Counted from the first letter of the stretch, positions 33,788-43,670 are shown. The stretch is DNA of 64,000 nt from Phycisphaeraceae bacterium (GCA_020851735.1 JADZCD010000062.1:1-64000); one strand, 5' to 3'. Notes: generated from the sequence alone by a model not told the origin. Translations and numbers: made by a program.

Positions 33788-34336
33788 CTATATTTTCGCC
33801 TCAAACGCCGCCACGTGATGACGAACGATCGGCCTGCCCCTCGCCGGGCAATCCACACCGATAACGTCAAATCGCACCGGCCGGCCTTGCAGTTGTTTCC
33901 GCTTGATAAGCAAGCTGGCCAAAACGCTAAGTTGGCGCTGTTTGGCCGGTCCGACGCGCACTTCCGGTAGTAATTCCGGGAGCACTTCCGGGGGAGATTC
34001 CAGGGGCACTTCCGGGCGCGCGAATAGCCCCGCATGGAAATGCGGGGCCGGCTTTTTTGCTTCCGGCTTGTTTGCTTCCGGGGGCGCTTCCGGGGGCCCG
34101 CCCGTCAGCGCCCGGGCCTTAACCTCCACCACCACAATCGTCCGCCCGTCAGGAGCCAGCGCCAGCAGATCGATCTCGCCGATAGGCAACCTCAGGTTCT
34201 GAGCCAGAATGCGATACCGCCGGCGCTTAAGAAACCTCTTAGCCACCGCCTCCCCGCGCCGCGCCAATTTCAAATGCCCCGGCGCCGGCATAAACCAGCG
34301 CCTAAGCCATCGCCCAATCGCATTGAAAAACGCCAT
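33788..34336 (-). CDS. yraN: UPF0102 (YraN) nuclease-fold protein with an in-frame repeat cassette
   Basis: 182 residues versus about 120 usual. The restriction-endonuclease-like core is visible: GEIDLLALAPDGRTIVVVEVKAR with the D-x(n)-E-x-K acidic/lysine pattern, then VGPAKQRQLSVLASLLIKR. Between these conserved halves, residues ~78-127 are repeat-encoded (PHFHAGLFAR from family J and Pro/Glu-rich family D translation). The fold is split at a loop, so function may persist. ATG 34336 is chosen; 34291 is also possible. Family function is uncertain. Confidence 0.8.
   Translation of the reverse strand: MAFFNAIGRWLRRWFMPAPGHLKLARRGEAVAKRFLKRRRYRILAQNLRLPIGEIDLLALAPDGRTIVVVEVKARALTGGPPEAPPEANKPEAKKPAPHFHAGLFARPEVPLESPPEVLPELLPEVRVGPAKQRQLSVLASLLIKRKQLQGRPVRFDVIGVDCPARGRPIVRHHVAAFEAKI
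33956..34105 (-). repeat. In-frame repeat cassette in yraN
   Basis: About 150 bp: family D words (33959-34020 and 34078-34095) on either side of a family J hairpin (34023-34050, arms GCCCCGCAT/ATGCGGGGC). Confidence 0.8.
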
Positions 34337-34391
34337 GACAATCACCCGGATAACCCAATAAGCCGCAGAGAAATTATGCCAGGAATCTATT

Positions 34392-34477
34392 GACCACGGA
34401 GATCGCGGAGAACACGGAGACAAGCCAAAATAGGTCTTAATGAATTCCTCTCCGTGCCCTCTGTGTTCTCCGTGGTG
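34392..34477. repeat. Inverted repeat of CACGGAG words (family N)
   Basis: ACCACGGAGATCGCGGAGAA... at 34393 against ...TTCTCCGTGGTG ending at 34477. This word is common in intergenic DNA of many environmental bacteria. It can form a long hairpin upstream of yraN. Confidence 0.65.
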
Positions 34478-34517
34478 AAATTGTTCTTGTCCGCGCCCAG
34501 ATTCTCCCCTCCCGCCC

Positions 34518-35687
34518 TCACTTCACCCCCAGGTACCGGCTCGTCGCCACCTCCAGCGCCGCTTCCGTCATGTCCGCCAGCGACGTGAAACTCCCCGACG
34601 CCAGCAGCCGGTCGCGGAACTGCATCGTCAGCACCCGCAACTGCTCCGCCCGCAGGTGACGCTGAATCTGCTCCTGGACCTGCGGCAGCGACTTCGCCTC
34701 CGCCTGCTGGATCGACTCGACCATCACCCACACCAAACGATCACGCATCCGCATCCGCGGCGTGTGTTCGCCGGCCGCCAGCGCCAGCACCGCCGCGTTG
34801 ACCTCCGCGTCGTCGAGAATCTTTTCCCCCGTCAAATTCTCGCCCAACAGCCCCTGCTGGTTGGCCCGGTATTGATTAACGCTCGCGTCGCCGGCAATCT
34901 CCAGAAAAGACTTGCCCTCCGCCAGCATCTGGTCCACCTGCGCCGCCACCGGCTCCTGGTCCACCACGATCATCCGCACCTTCCGCCCTTCCCGCGGCTG
35001 ATATTTGTCGATGTTCGCCTGGTAATACTTCTCCACGTCCTGCCGCGTCACGTTCACCTTGGGCAACAGGTGCCGGCTCGTGTAATTCTGGATCAGAATC
35101 TTCTCCCGCTCTTCGCGCAGTTTCTCGTCCAGGCTCTGCCCCGTGGTTTCCCGCAGCACGCGGTCCGCCAAGGCCTCCGACCCCGTGCCGTGCTTGCGCA
35201 CCAGCTCCGCCCGCACGTCCTTCATGATGGTGCGCAGACGCTCACGCTCGCCCTCGTTAAGCTCCCGCTCCGCCTCACCGACGATCAGCGCGTCCAACGT
35301 GATCTGATTCAAACGCGCCGCGATCAGTTCCCGGGCCCGCCCGGCAAACGCCGTCGGGCGCAGACTCTGGGCCAGCACCTTAAGCTGCCCGTCGATCGGG
35401 TCCAGCACCTTGGCCGCGTAAATCGCCCGCCCATTAACCTGCCCCACCACCGCTTCCGTCGAAACGGCCGGCCCGGTCAAACTCACGCTCGGCTGCGTCG
35501 TGGCCGAAGCGTGTCCTGCCCCCGCCGCCGCGCGCGGCTCCGGCTCGGCAGGCAACGCGATGGCGCTTCCCCCTTTGGTCCAGACGGCAGGATCAACTTT
35601 CTTTGCCGACGAAGAGCATCCCGCCACAATCGCCGCCAATCCCAACAGGCTCCAACCACACTCGCGAAGATGTTTTGCCCGCATCAT
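34518..35687 (-). CDS. SurA/PpiC-like lipoprotein (periplasmic chaperone or isomerase)
   Basis: 389 residues. A lipoprotein signal ends at LAAIVAGC. A Ser/Thr/Pro-rich linker is followed by a SurA-N-like helical region (VVGQVNGRAIYAAKV, RLNQITLDALIVGEAERE). Then comes a degenerate parvulin-like stretch (RKVRMIVVDQEP ... AEGKSFLEIAGDAS ... LGENLTGEKILDDAEVNAAVLALAAGEHT). It probably escorts outer-membrane proteins. The catalytic activity of the parvulin part is doubtful by eye. ATG 35687 or the adjacent 35684 is the start. Confidence 0.75.
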   Translation of the reverse strand: MMRAKHLRECGWSLLGLAAIVAGCSSSAKKVDPAVWTKGGSAIALPAEPEPRAAAGAGHASATTQPSVSLTGPAVSTEAVVGQVNGRAIYAAKVLDPIDGQLKVLAQSLRPTAFAGRARELIAARLNQITLDALIVGEAERELNEGERERLRTIMKDVRAELVRKHGTGSEALADRVLRETTGQSLDEKLREEREKILIQNYTSRHLLPKVNVTRQDVEKYYQANIDKYQPREGRKVRMIVVDQEPVAAQVDQMLAEGKSFLEIAGDASVNQYRANQQGLLGENLTGEKILDDAEVNAAVLALAAGEHTPRMRMRDRLVWVMVESIQQAEAKSLPQVQEQIQRHLRAEQLRVLTMQFRDRLLASGSFTSLADMTEAALEVATSRYLGVK

Positions 35688-35948
35688 GCCGACCAGTTTA
35701 GACCCCACCCCCTCTCCCCGCCACCCCCCCCGGAACTGATTGAATTGCCGATGTTCGATTTCCGATTGCCGATGTAAAGGACCATTCGATCATCGCCTTG
35801 GTTCGGCTCTAAACCCCAGACCCCATACCCTGCCTCCTCTTCGCCCCCTGCTCTCCTGCTCTCCCGCTCACACCCCCCACTCCGCCGTTATGCTAAAATC
35901 CCCCGTTTTCGCGGGTTTTAACCCTCACGCCTTGGGAGTAGTCCAGCT

Positions 35949-37106
35949 ATGGCGGACCGTCGTCACATCGCCACCTCGGCAGCCGGTGGTTTGCGCCAAT
36001 TCGCCAGCCAGCTTCAAAAAGCTCCCGTGCTCGTCGGGTTCGACGGCTTCGTGGACGCCATCATCCGCGTCGTCGACAAACGCCACGACGCCGAACGCTT
36101 CGACTCCCTGCCCGCCATCGCCGACTTCGGCCATAAGGTCCTCGCCGCCGCGGGCATGAGCTCCAACTTCGAACTGGTCGTCAAGCAGCGCAAGCTCGGC
36201 GGCAACGGCCCGATCATGGCGGCCGCCCTCGCCCAGGTCGGCCTGCCCACCCGCTACATCGGCGCCTTAGGCTATCCCGAGATCCACCCCGTCTTCGCCC
36301 CCCTCGCCCAACGCGCCGACTGCCGCTCCATCGCCGAGCCCGCCTGCACCGACGCCCTGGAATTCAACGACGGCAAACTCATGCTCGGCAAGCTCGAAAC
36401 CCTCAAAGACGTCAACTTCCCGCGCATGGAGGAATTGCTCTCCTACCAGGGCCTCTGCAAGCTGCTGGCTGATTGCCGCCTCTTGGCCATGGTCAATTGG
36501 ACCATGCTCCCCCACATGAATCAGATCTGGCAGAGCCTGATCGAACGCGTCCTGCCCAGCCTGCCCAACCTCCCCAGCCAACATCGCTACGTCTTCATCG
36601 ACCTGGCCGACCCGGAAAAACGCACCGCCGATGATCTGCGCCAGGCGTTAAATCTCTGCGCCGCATTCGAGCAACATGCCCAGGTGATTCTGGGCCTGAA
36701 TTTCAAGGAAGCGACCCAGGTGGCCGCCGCGCTGCATCTGCCTCCGCCCACCAGCGCCCAGCAACCGTCCGCCCTGACGCGCCTGGCTGGGGCGATCCAG
36801 GAAAAACTGCGCATCCACGCCGTCGTGATCCATCCCCGCCACGGCGCCGCCGCCGCCCTCGGTGAAAACGGCAGCGCCGCCGCCGCATGGTTCGCCGGAC
36901 CGTTCGTCGCGCAGCCTAAGCTCTCCACCGGTGCGGGTGACAATTTCAACGCCGGATTCTGCGTCGGACTCCTCGCCGATCTGCCCCTCCCCCAAGCCCT
37001 CTGCGTCGGCACCGCCCTCAGCGGCTACTACGTCCGCCACGCCGCCAGCCCCACGCTAGCGCAATTGGCCGACTTCTGCGCCGATCTGCCCCCCGGCCTG
37101 GAATAA
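35949..37106 (+). CDS. PfkB-family carbohydrate kinase
   Basis: 385 residues, ribokinase fold. GGNGPIMAAALAQVGLP (residues ~84-100) is the N-terminal substrate/lid motif. STGAGDNFNAGF (~326-337) contains the GAGD anion hole with catalytic Asp331. The sugar or nucleoside substrate cannot be inferred. A GCTAAAAT element at about 35891 may be its -10. Length is at the upper end for the family because of a long middle region. Confidence 0.88.
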   Translation: MADRRHIATSAAGGLRQFASQLQKAPVLVGFDGFVDAIIRVVDKRHDAERFDSLPAIADFGHKVLAAAGMSSNFELVVKQRKLGGNGPIMAAALAQVGLPTRYIGALGYPEIHPVFAPLAQRADCRSIAEPACTDALEFNDGKLMLGKLETLKDVNFPRMEELLSYQGLCKLLADCRLLAMVNWTMLPHMNQIWQSLIERVLPSLPNLPSQHRYVFIDLADPEKRTADDLRQALNLCAAFEQHAQVILGLNFKEATQVAAALHLPPPTSAQQPSALTRLAGAIQEKLRIHAVVIHPRHGAAAALGENGSAAAAWFAGPFVAQPKLSTGAGDNFNAGFCVGLLADLPLPQALCVGTALSGYYVRHAASPTLAQLADFCADLPPGLE

Positions 37107-37316
37107 ATGAACCACCGGAATAATCCCCGCCCCCCGCAAGTGCTGGTATTGACCAGCCGCGCGCGTCAGCCAGCGGTGCCTAATACGCATGATGGAAATA
37201 CCGCAGGCCTGAAGAGAAAAAGCCCGGCCGCTCCGCCGGCCGGGTCACACCTGCGGGAGCAGGTGGTCTTTAGCCTGCGGAATTGCCGCCATCGGCCTTA
37301 GCCTGCCCCCCCCTCC
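37107..37316. other. Gap with family L and GC hairpins
   Basis: Family L copy (37151-37180, GACCAGCCGCGCGCGTCAGC), then a GCCCGGCCG/CGGCCGGGT hairpin and a CACCTGC/GCAGGTG hairpin between the convergent kinase and sufT genes. These could act as terminators; no T-run is seen. Confidence 0.5.
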
Positions 37317-37760
37317 TCACATCATCCCCAGCGTCACCTTCGCCACTTCCGTCATCATCTGCGGGTTCCAGGGCGGATCCCAGACAATCTCCACGTCCAC
37401 CTCGCGGGCTTCAGGAATGCGCGAAACCGCGGACCGCACCGAAACCGGCAATTCCTGGGCCGACGGACACGCCGGCGACGTCAACGTCATCTTCACCTTC
37501 ACGTCCCCGCTCATCTCCACCTGCACGTCGTAAATCAATCCCAACTCAAAAATATTGACCGGAATCTCCGGGTCGTAAATATTCTGCACCGCTTCCAGAA
37601 TGCGATCTTTAAGCTTCTCACGCTGTTCCTGACTTAATTCCGTCGCTGCCGCTCCCGCCTCCGACGCGACCGGATCGCAACCACCCCCAGGCGCCGACGA
37701 AAGCGCCCCGGGCGTAGTGGCCGGGGCTACAGTCAAGTTGTCCGGGGGCTTGTCGGTCAT
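37317..37760 (-). CDS. sufT: SUF system protein SufT (DUF59/MIP18 family)
   Basis: 147 residues. A low-complexity N-terminus (~1-45) precedes a DUF59 domain: RILEAVQNIYDPEIPVNIFELGLIYDV, LTSPACPSAQELP with the conserved Cys, and VDVEIVWDPPW. SufT-type proteins help Fe-S cluster maturation or transfer. Last gene of the rrf2-sufBCDSUT operon, 54 bp after sufU. Confidence 0.9.
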   Translation of the reverse strand: MTDKPPDNLTVAPATTPGALSSAPGGGCDPVASEAGAAATELSQEQREKLKDRILEAVQNIYDPEIPVNIFELGLIYDVQVEMSGDVKVKMTLTSPACPSAQELPVSVRSAVSRIPEAREVDVEIVWDPPWNPQMMTEVAKVTLGMM

Positions 37761-37814
37761 CAGGCGAACTCCAGGTCCGTAGGGAATGCTTCAGCCGGTT
37801 CTGCCCGGGGCATT

Positions 37815-38273
37815 CTATTCCGTGCTCACCGCCCCAGTCTTCTTATCCAGCGCCGCCTTGAGCGTGTGCCACGGCAAGGTCGCGCACTTGACGCGCATCG
37901 GAAACCGCCGCACCCCCGCCAAGCTCGCCAGTCGGCCCAGCGTGTCCAAATCCTCCACCGGCTCCGCGGGGCTGGTCAATAAATCGTGGAACCGGGTGAA
38001 CAGCTTTTCGACTTCCGCCAGGGTTTGGCCCTTGACTTCCTCGGTCATCATCGACGCCGAGGCCGTGCAGATCGCGCAACCCTTGCCGGCAAAGCTGGCT
38101 CCCTCCACCCGTCCACTGGCCAGCTTCAGAAAAACCGTCACCCGGTCCCCGCACAACGCGTTAAAGCCCTCCGCCTGGTGGCTGGCATCCGCCAGCGCAC
38201 CCAAGTTGCGCGGATGCTTGCTGTGATCCAGGATCAACTCCTGGTAAAGCTCGCTTAAGTCGTAATCATTCAT
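37815..38273 (-). CDS. sufU: Fe-S assembly scaffold / sulfur acceptor SufU
   Basis: 152 residues. The SufU/IscU fold is shown by YQELILDHSKHPRNLG, Cys41-Gly-Asp43, Cys66 (KGCAICTAS) and Cys130 (RVKCATLPW). These are the zinc or cluster ligands. The long insertion between the second and third ligand seen in SufU is present. It accepts sulfur from SufS, whose stop codon overlaps this start by 4 bp. Confidence 0.93.
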   Translation of the reverse strand: MNDYDLSELYQELILDHSKHPRNLGALADASHQAEGFNALCGDRVTVFLKLASGRVEGASFAGKGCAICTASASMMTEEVKGQTLAEVEKLFTRFHDLLTSPAEPVEDLDTLGRLASLAGVRRFPMRVKCATLPWHTLKAALDKKTGAVSTE

Positions 38274-39538
38274 GCGAACACCTTCACCACTTCGCGCAGC
38301 CCCTCGGCCAGCGCGTCCAATTCCTCCCGCCGGTTATACATCGCCAGCGACGCCCGCGCCGTGGCCGGCAAGTTGAAAAAGTCCATCACCGGCTGGGCAC
38401 AATGATGACCCGTCCGCACCGCGATGCCCAGACTGTCCAGAATCGTCCCCACGTCGTGAGCGTGCGCGCCTTCCACGACAAATCCCAGCACCCCCGCCTT
38501 GTGCGCCGCCGTGCCGATCAGCCGCACCCCTTCCATGTCGCTTAGCAATTGCGTGCCGTACGCCAGCAAGTCCGCCTCGTGGGCCGCCACCTGCTCAATC
38601 CCCACCGCCTGCAGGTAATCAATCGCCGCCCCCAAGCCCACCGCTCCCGCCACGTCCGGCGTCCCGGCTTCAAACTTGTACGGCAAATCGTTGTAGATCG
38701 TCTGGGCGAACGTCACCGACTTGATCATGTCCCCCCCGCCCTGCCACGGCGGCATCGCTTCCAGCAATTCCGCCCGCCCGTACAGCGCCCCGATGCCCGT
38801 CGGCCCATACAATTTATGCCCCGAAAAAGCGTAAAAATCGCAGTCCAGCGCCCGCACGTCCACCGGCGCGTGCGCCACCGCCTGGGCCCCGTCCAGCACC
38901 GCGATCGCCCCCACCCGATGCGCCAGCTCCACGATCTGCCGCACCGGATTCACCGTCCCCAGCGCGTTGGACACGTGCACCACCGACACCACCTTGGTCT
39001 TGGCGCTCAGCAGCTTGACGAATTCCTCCATGATCAATTCGCCGCGCTCGTTGATGGGCGCCACCTTCAACTCCGCCCCCGTCTGCTGGCAAACCATCTG
39101 CCACGGCACGATGTTCGAGTGGTGTTCCATCCCGCTGATCAGAATCTGATCCCCCGCCTTTAAACGCGGGCGGGCATAACTCTGCGCCACCAGGTTCAAA
39201 CCCTCGGTCGTGCCGCGCACCAGGATCACTTCCTCCGCCTTGCGCGTATTTAGAAACCGCCCGATCTTCTGCCGCGCGCTTTCAAATAAATCCGTCGCTT
39301 CCTGGCTGAGCGCGTGCACCCCCCGATGCACGTTGGAATTCGAGCCTTCGTAAAACCGGCTGAGGGCGTCGATCACCGCCCGCGGCTTCTGCGTCGTGGC
39401 CGCGTTGTCCAGGTACACCAGCGGCTGGCCGTGCACCTGCCGCTGCAGAATCGGAAAATCCTGCCGCACGCGCTCCACATCCAGCCGCGCCAACTCGCCC
39501 TGGCTGGTGACTTGCTCTTTCGCTGTGCCCACCGTCAT
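38270..39538 (-). CDS. sufS: SufS-type cysteine desulfurase
   Basis: 422 residues, class II PLP desulfurase. YLDNAATTQKP at the start, HHSNIVPWQ, the PLP lysine in FSGHKLYGPTG and the catalytic Cys in RTGHHCAQPVM are all visible. It supplies persulfide sulfur to SufU and the SufBCD scaffold. Unlike the NifS-type gene at 12870, it contains no repeat insertion. ATG 39538 is chosen over an upstream in-frame start at 39562. Confidence 0.95.
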   Translation of the reverse strand: MTVGTAKEQVTSQGELARLDVERVRQDFPILQRQVHGQPLVYLDNAATTQKPRAVIDALSRFYEGSNSNVHRGVHALSQEATDLFESARQKIGRFLNTRKAEEVILVRGTTEGLNLVAQSYARPRLKAGDQILISGMEHHSNIVPWQMVCQQTGAELKVAPINERGELIMEEFVKLLSAKTKVVSVVHVSNALGTVNPVRQIVELAHRVGAIAVLDGAQAVAHAPVDVRALDCDFYAFSGHKLYGPTGIGALYGRAELLEAMPPWQGGGDMIKSVTFAQTIYNDLPYKFEAGTPDVAGAVGLGAAIDYLQAVGIEQVAAHEADLLAYGTQLLSDMEGVRLIGTAAHKAGVLGFVVEGAHAHDVGTILDSLGIAVRTGHHCAQPVMDFFNLPATARASLAMYNRREELDALAEGLREVVKVFA

Positions 39539-39639
39539 GATCCAAACACTCCTTAACCCCACCCAATCGATCCTCTACCCCATCAACCTGTCCCCTCCCT
39601 CGGGCAGCCTCACAAAACCTTGCAGGGGGTCGGGGGCTT

Positions 39640-39743
39640 GGGTGCCACACAGCATCGCGCAGCGTGCTGTGTGTCTCAGCTCCCGTTCCCCGGATATCCA
39701 CCGTCGCCGGGTGCCACACAGCAGGCCGAAGGCTGCTGTGTGC
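39640..39743. repeat. Two family B repeats between sufD and sufS
   Basis: Copies at 39640-39673 and 39709-39743 in the same orientation lie inside the SUF operon, in the 290-bp sufD-sufS gap. If the operon is one transcript, the mRNA carries two hairpins here, which could set relative expression or RNA stability. Confidence 0.8.
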
Positions 39744-39828
39744 TTCCGCTTCCACCCTGAAAAAGCCTGCCCTCAATGTCAACGTCTTACTTCCTCATTC
39801 TTGACGTCTTTTCATCCTTGCGTCCGCC

Positions 39829-41172
39829 TCACAAAACCTGCCCGACCAAGTCTCCCAACGGCAGCTTGGTCAGCAGTTGTCGTTCCGTCAATTCCCGCAC
39901 CGCCGCCACCTTCATCCGCTCTAAACTTTCCCCCGCGAACGCGTGAATCAGCAGCCCCCGCGCCGACGCCTCGCTGATCCCCCGCGACCGCAGATAGAAA
40001 ATCGCCTCTTCGTCGATCTGCCCCACCGTCGCCCCGTGCGTACACTTCACGTCGTCGGCATAAATCTCCAGCTGCGGCTTGGTGTTCGTCTGCGCGTCCG
40101 GCGACAGCAGCAAGCTCGAACTGTTCTGCTTCGCGTCCGTTTTCTGCGCCCCCCGGTGCACGATGATTCGCCCCGAGAAAATCGCCGACGCCTGGTCCGC
40201 CAGCACCCCCCGATAAAACTGCCGGCTGTCGCAATGCGCCGCCGCGTGCTCCACCCGCATGTGGTTGTCCACGTGCTGCGTCCCGGCAATCACGTACAAC
40301 CCGTTCAAAAGCGACCAGCTCCCCTCCCCCGCCAGCACCGGGTGCACGTTGTTGCGCACCAGCGCCCCGCCCAGCAGCACCGAGTGCGAGGAAAAACTCG
40401 ACTGTCGGCCCTGCTGCACCCGCAACGTGGATACATTCAGCGACCGCGCGCTTTCCCGCTCCAACAAGTAATGCTCCACCTCCGCTTCATCGCCCACCAC
40501 CAGTTCCGTCACCGCGTTGGTGAAGTTGGCGTCCTCGCCTAACGAAACATAATCCTCAATCACCGTCGCCTTGGCCCCCTCTTCCACCACGATCAAGTTA
40601 TGCGGATGGCTCACAGCCGGGCTCGCGCCCGCCGTGGAAACAAACAACAAATGAATCGGCTCCTCCACCGCGGTCCTCTTGCTGACGTGCACCACCGCCC
40701 CGTCTTCCAGAAACGCCAGGTTCAACGCTCCAAAAGCGTCAGCCGTAATATCAATGTATTGGCCCAGATGCTGGCCAATAAAGTCCCCCTCGCCGCCAAT
40801 CGCCTCCGCCAGACTGCTCACCCGCACCCCCCGCCCCGCCTCCAGCCGGCACAGCGCCGGCGCCAGGCACCCATCGACAAACACCAGCCGCGGGCCGGCT
40901 GTGTCCAGCGTAAATCCCTTTAAATCCCGCTCCGCGCGCAGAATCGACTTCGGCTTCGTCCCCACCAGCTCGAATTTCCCCTTGGCAATCGCGTCGATCC
41001 GCGTGTACCGCCATTCCTCGTCGTGTGGCTTAGGCAACCCCAGCTCGCGATACTGCGCCAGCCCGCGCTCCCGCAACTCCGCCAGCCAACCGGGCGCAGC
41101 CGACCGCCGCTTGAGCTCCTCAAGGTGGCCAAGAAACGTGTCCGCATTCGTCGAAGTCATCAGTGTGGTCAT
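39829..41172 (-). CDS. sufD: Fe-S cluster assembly protein SufD
   Basis: 447 residues, right-handed β-helix partner of SufB in the SufBC2D scaffold. The family features EEWRYTRIDAIAKGKF, HVDNHMRVEHAAAHCDSRQFYRGVL (with the conserved cluster-related His) and KCTHGATVGQIDEEAIFYLRSRGI are visible. ATG 41172; 41160 is an in-frame alternative. Third structural gene of the SUF operon. Confidence 0.93.
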   Translation of the reverse strand: MTTLMTSTNADTFLGHLEELKRRSAAPGWLAELRERGLAQYRELGLPKPHDEEWRYTRIDAIAKGKFELVGTKPKSILRAERDLKGFTLDTAGPRLVFVDGCLAPALCRLEAGRGVRVSSLAEAIGGEGDFIGQHLGQYIDITADAFGALNLAFLEDGAVVHVSKRTAVEEPIHLLFVSTAGASPAVSHPHNLIVVEEGAKATVIEDYVSLGEDANFTNAVTELVVGDEAEVEHYLLERESARSLNVSTLRVQQGRQSSFSSHSVLLGGALVRNNVHPVLAGEGSWSLLNGLYVIAGTQHVDNHMRVEHAAAHCDSRQFYRGVLADQASAIFSGRIIVHRGAQKTDAKQNSSSLLLSPDAQTNTKPQLEIYADDVKCTHGATVGQIDEEAIFYLRSRGISEASARGLLIHAFAGESLERMKVAAVRELTERQLLTKLPLGDLVGQVL

Positions 41173-41262
41173 GGTGTTCTGCGCGGTATGAAGACTTTAG
41201 ATCGTGGAACTAACGTTTGCTGCTTGCGAATACCGTCTTCAATCTGCGTTCCTGGCATGCAT

Positions 41263-41307
41263 CGGGCATTCGCAATTCGTCATTCGGCATTCGGCATTCG
41301 GCATTCT
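41263..41307. repeat. Family M repeat (CATTCGGCATTCGG tandem)
   Basis: GCATTCGCAATTCGTCATTC then GGCATTCGGCATTCGGCATTC, in the sufC-sufD gap inside the operon. Confidence 0.6.
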
Positions 41308-41320
41308 TAATTTCCCCCGC

Positions 41321-42088
41321 TCACGCCGTGGCGATCGGCTCGCCCACTTCCTGCTCCAGCCAGCCGTAGCCCCTCTTCTCCAGGTCCAACGCCAGTTCCT
41401 TGCCGCCCGAGCGGACGATCCGCCCGTTAAGCAGCACGTGCACGTAGTCCGGCACGATGTAATTCAAGAGCCGCTGATAGTGCGTGATCACCAAAAACGA
41501 CCGCTGCTTGTCACGCAGCGCGTTCACGCCCGCCGCCACGATCCGCAGCGCGTCGATGTCCAGCCCCGAATCCGTCTCATCCAGAATCGCCAGCTTCGGC
41601 TCCAATAGCGCCATCTGGAACACCTCAAACCGCTTCTTTTCCCCGCCGGAAAACCCTTCGTTCACCGAGCGCTTCAGCAAATCATCCTTCATCTCCAGCA
41701 GTTTGATCTTCTCGCGCACCAGCTTCAGAAACTCCACCGCGTCCAGTTCCTTCTGGCTGCGCGCCTTGCGGATGGCATTGAGCGAAGTCTTTAAAAACTG
41801 CGTCGTGCTGACCCCCGGAATCTCCACCGGGTACTGAAAAGCCAGGAACAGCCCCGCCGCCGCCCGCTCGTCGGGCGCCATGTCCAGCAGGTCCTTGCTG
41901 TCGATCAGCACCTGGCCCTGCGTGACGCCGTACGTTTCCCGCCCCGCCAGCACCTGCGCCAGCGTGCTCTTGCCCGAACCGTTGGGCCCCATGATCGAGT
42001 GCACCTCGCCGGGGCGGATCATCAAGTCCAGACCCTTAAGTATTTCCTTGCCCTCCACCTGGGCATGTAGATTCTTGATCTCCAGCAT
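41321..42088 (-). CDS. sufC: Fe-S cluster assembly ATPase SufC
   Basis: 255 residues, ABC-type ATPase. Walker A GPNGSGKST, signature FSGGEKKR, Walker B LAILDETDSGLD and an H-loop ITHYQRLL. It drives conformational change in SufBC2D. ATG 42088 has AGGAAG upstream; an in-frame TTG at 42106 is less likely. Confidence 0.96.
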   Translation of the reverse strand: MLEIKNLHAQVEGKEILKGLDLMIRPGEVHSIMGPNGSGKSTLAQVLAGRETYGVTQGQVLIDSKDLLDMAPDERAAAGLFLAFQYPVEIPGVSTTQFLKTSLNAIRKARSQKELDAVEFLKLVREKIKLLEMKDDLLKRSVNEGFSGGEKKRFEVFQMALLEPKLAILDETDSGLDIDALRIVAAGVNALRDKQRSFLVITHYQRLLNYIVPDYVHVLLNGRIVRSGGKELALDLEKRGYGWLEQEVGEPIATA

Positions 42089-42146
42089 CGTCTTCTTCCT
42101 TGTCAATAGGTTGTGATTAAATAGTGGGGAGTAATGGGGTTCTGTG

Positions 42147-43595
42147 TTATCCGACGCTGCCTTCGAGGCTGATGCTTAAAAGCTTGTCCGCCTCCACGGC
42201 AAATTCCATCGGCAGCTGCTTGAGCACTTCCTTGCAGAAGCCGTTGACGATCAGCGACACCGCGTTTTCCGTGTCGATGCCGCGCTGATTACAGTAAAAA
42301 ATCTGGTCCTCGCCGATCTTCGACGTCGACGCCTCGTGCTCCGCCCGCGACGTGGTGTTCTTCACCTCGATGTACGGAAACGTGTGCGCCCCGCACTGAT
42401 CGCCGATCAGCATCGAGTCGCACTGTGTGAAATTCCGGGCATTCGCCGCCGCCTTAAGAATCTTCACCAGCCCCCGGTACGTGTTGTTGCCCTGCCCGGC
42501 CGAAATCCCCTTGGAGACGATCGTCGAGCGCGTGTTCTTGCCGATGTGGATCATCTTCGTCCCCGTGTCCGCCTGCTGCCGCTTGTTGGTCATGGCCACG
42601 GAGTAGAACTCGCCCACCGACTCATCTCCCTGCAGGATGCAGCTGGGATATTTCCAGGTGATCGCCGAACCCGTCTCCACCTGCGTCCAGCTGATGTGCG
42701 ACTTGGGCCCCGCGCACTTGCCGCGCTTGGTCACGAAGTTATAAATCCCGCCCCGTCCCTCGGCGTCGCCGGGATACCAGTTCTGGATCGTCGAATATTT
42801 GATCGTCGCCTCGTCCAGCGCCACCAGTTCCACCACCGCGGCGTGCAGCTGATTCTCATCGCGCATCGGGGCCGTGCAGCCCTCCAGATAGCTGACATAC
42901 GCCCCCTTGTCCGCCACGATCAGCGTCCGTTCAAACTGCCCCGTCGCCGCCGCGTTGATGCGGAAATAAGTGCTCAACTCCATCGGGCAGCGCACCCCCG
43001 GGGGGATGTAGCAGAACGACCCGTCGGAAAACACCGCCGAATTCAGGGCCGCGAAATAATTGTCGTTAAACGGCACCACCGAGCCTAAGTATTGCCGCAC
43101 CAGCTCCGGGTGCTCCTTCACCGCGTCGGAAAACGACCCGAAGATGATCCCCATCTCCTTGAGCTTTTCCTTAAACGTCGTGGCCACCGACACGCTGTCG
43201 AACACCGCGTCCACCGCGATGCCCTGCAATCGATTCTGCTCCGACAGCGGAATCCCCAGCCGCTCATACGTGCGCAGAATTTCCGGGTCCACTTCCGTCA
43301 GGCTCTTGGGCCCCGTCTTCTGCCGCGGGGCCGAGTAATACGACACCGCCTGATAGTTGATCGGCGGATAGTGCACGAACGACCAGTGCGGCTCAGTCAT
43401 CGTCAGCCAGTGCCGATACGCCTTGAGCCTCCACTCCGTCAGCCACGCCGGCTCACCCTTCTTCGCGGAGATGGCCCGCACGACATCCTCATTAAGCCCC
43501 GGCGGAAACTGGTCCGCTTCCACCAGCGTGACAAAGCCGTGCTCGTACTGACGGTTGGCCAGTTCCTCAATGGTATGGGCAGTTGTGGTCGGCAT
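42147..43595 (-). CDS. sufB: Fe-S cluster assembly scaffold SufB
   Basis: 482 residues. Typical sequence throughout: [75 protein letters not shown], and [24 protein letters not shown] near the C-terminus. It is the cluster-assembly subunit with SufC and SufD. First structural gene after the regulator. Confidence 0.97.
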   Translation of the reverse strand: MPTTTAHTIEELANRQYEHGFVTLVEADQFPPGLNEDVVRAISAKKGEPAWLTEWRLKAYRHWLTMTEPHWSFVHYPPINYQAVSYYSAPRQKTGPKSLTEVDPEILRTYERLGIPLSEQNRLQGIAVDAVFDSVSVATTFKEKLKEMGIIFGSFSDAVKEHPELVRQYLGSVVPFNDNYFAALNSAVFSDGSFCYIPPGVRCPMELSTYFRINAAATGQFERTLIVADKGAYVSYLEGCTAPMRDENQLHAAVVELVALDEATIKYSTIQNWYPGDAEGRGGIYNFVTKRGKCAGPKSHISWTQVETGSAITWKYPSCILQGDESVGEFYSVAMTNKRQQADTGTKMIHIGKNTRSTIVSKGISAGQGNNTYRGLVKILKAAANARNFTQCDSMLIGDQCGAHTFPYIEVKNTTSRAEHEASTSKIGEDQIFYCNQRGIDTENAVSLIVNGFCKEVLKQLPMEFAVEADKLLSISLEGSVG

Positions 43596-43670
43596 GGGAG
43601 ATTCCGTTCGCTTAGTCGTTCGTTAACGGGAGTGTGGAGTTAAGGGAGCGTGCGTTCAGGCAGGTCGTCC

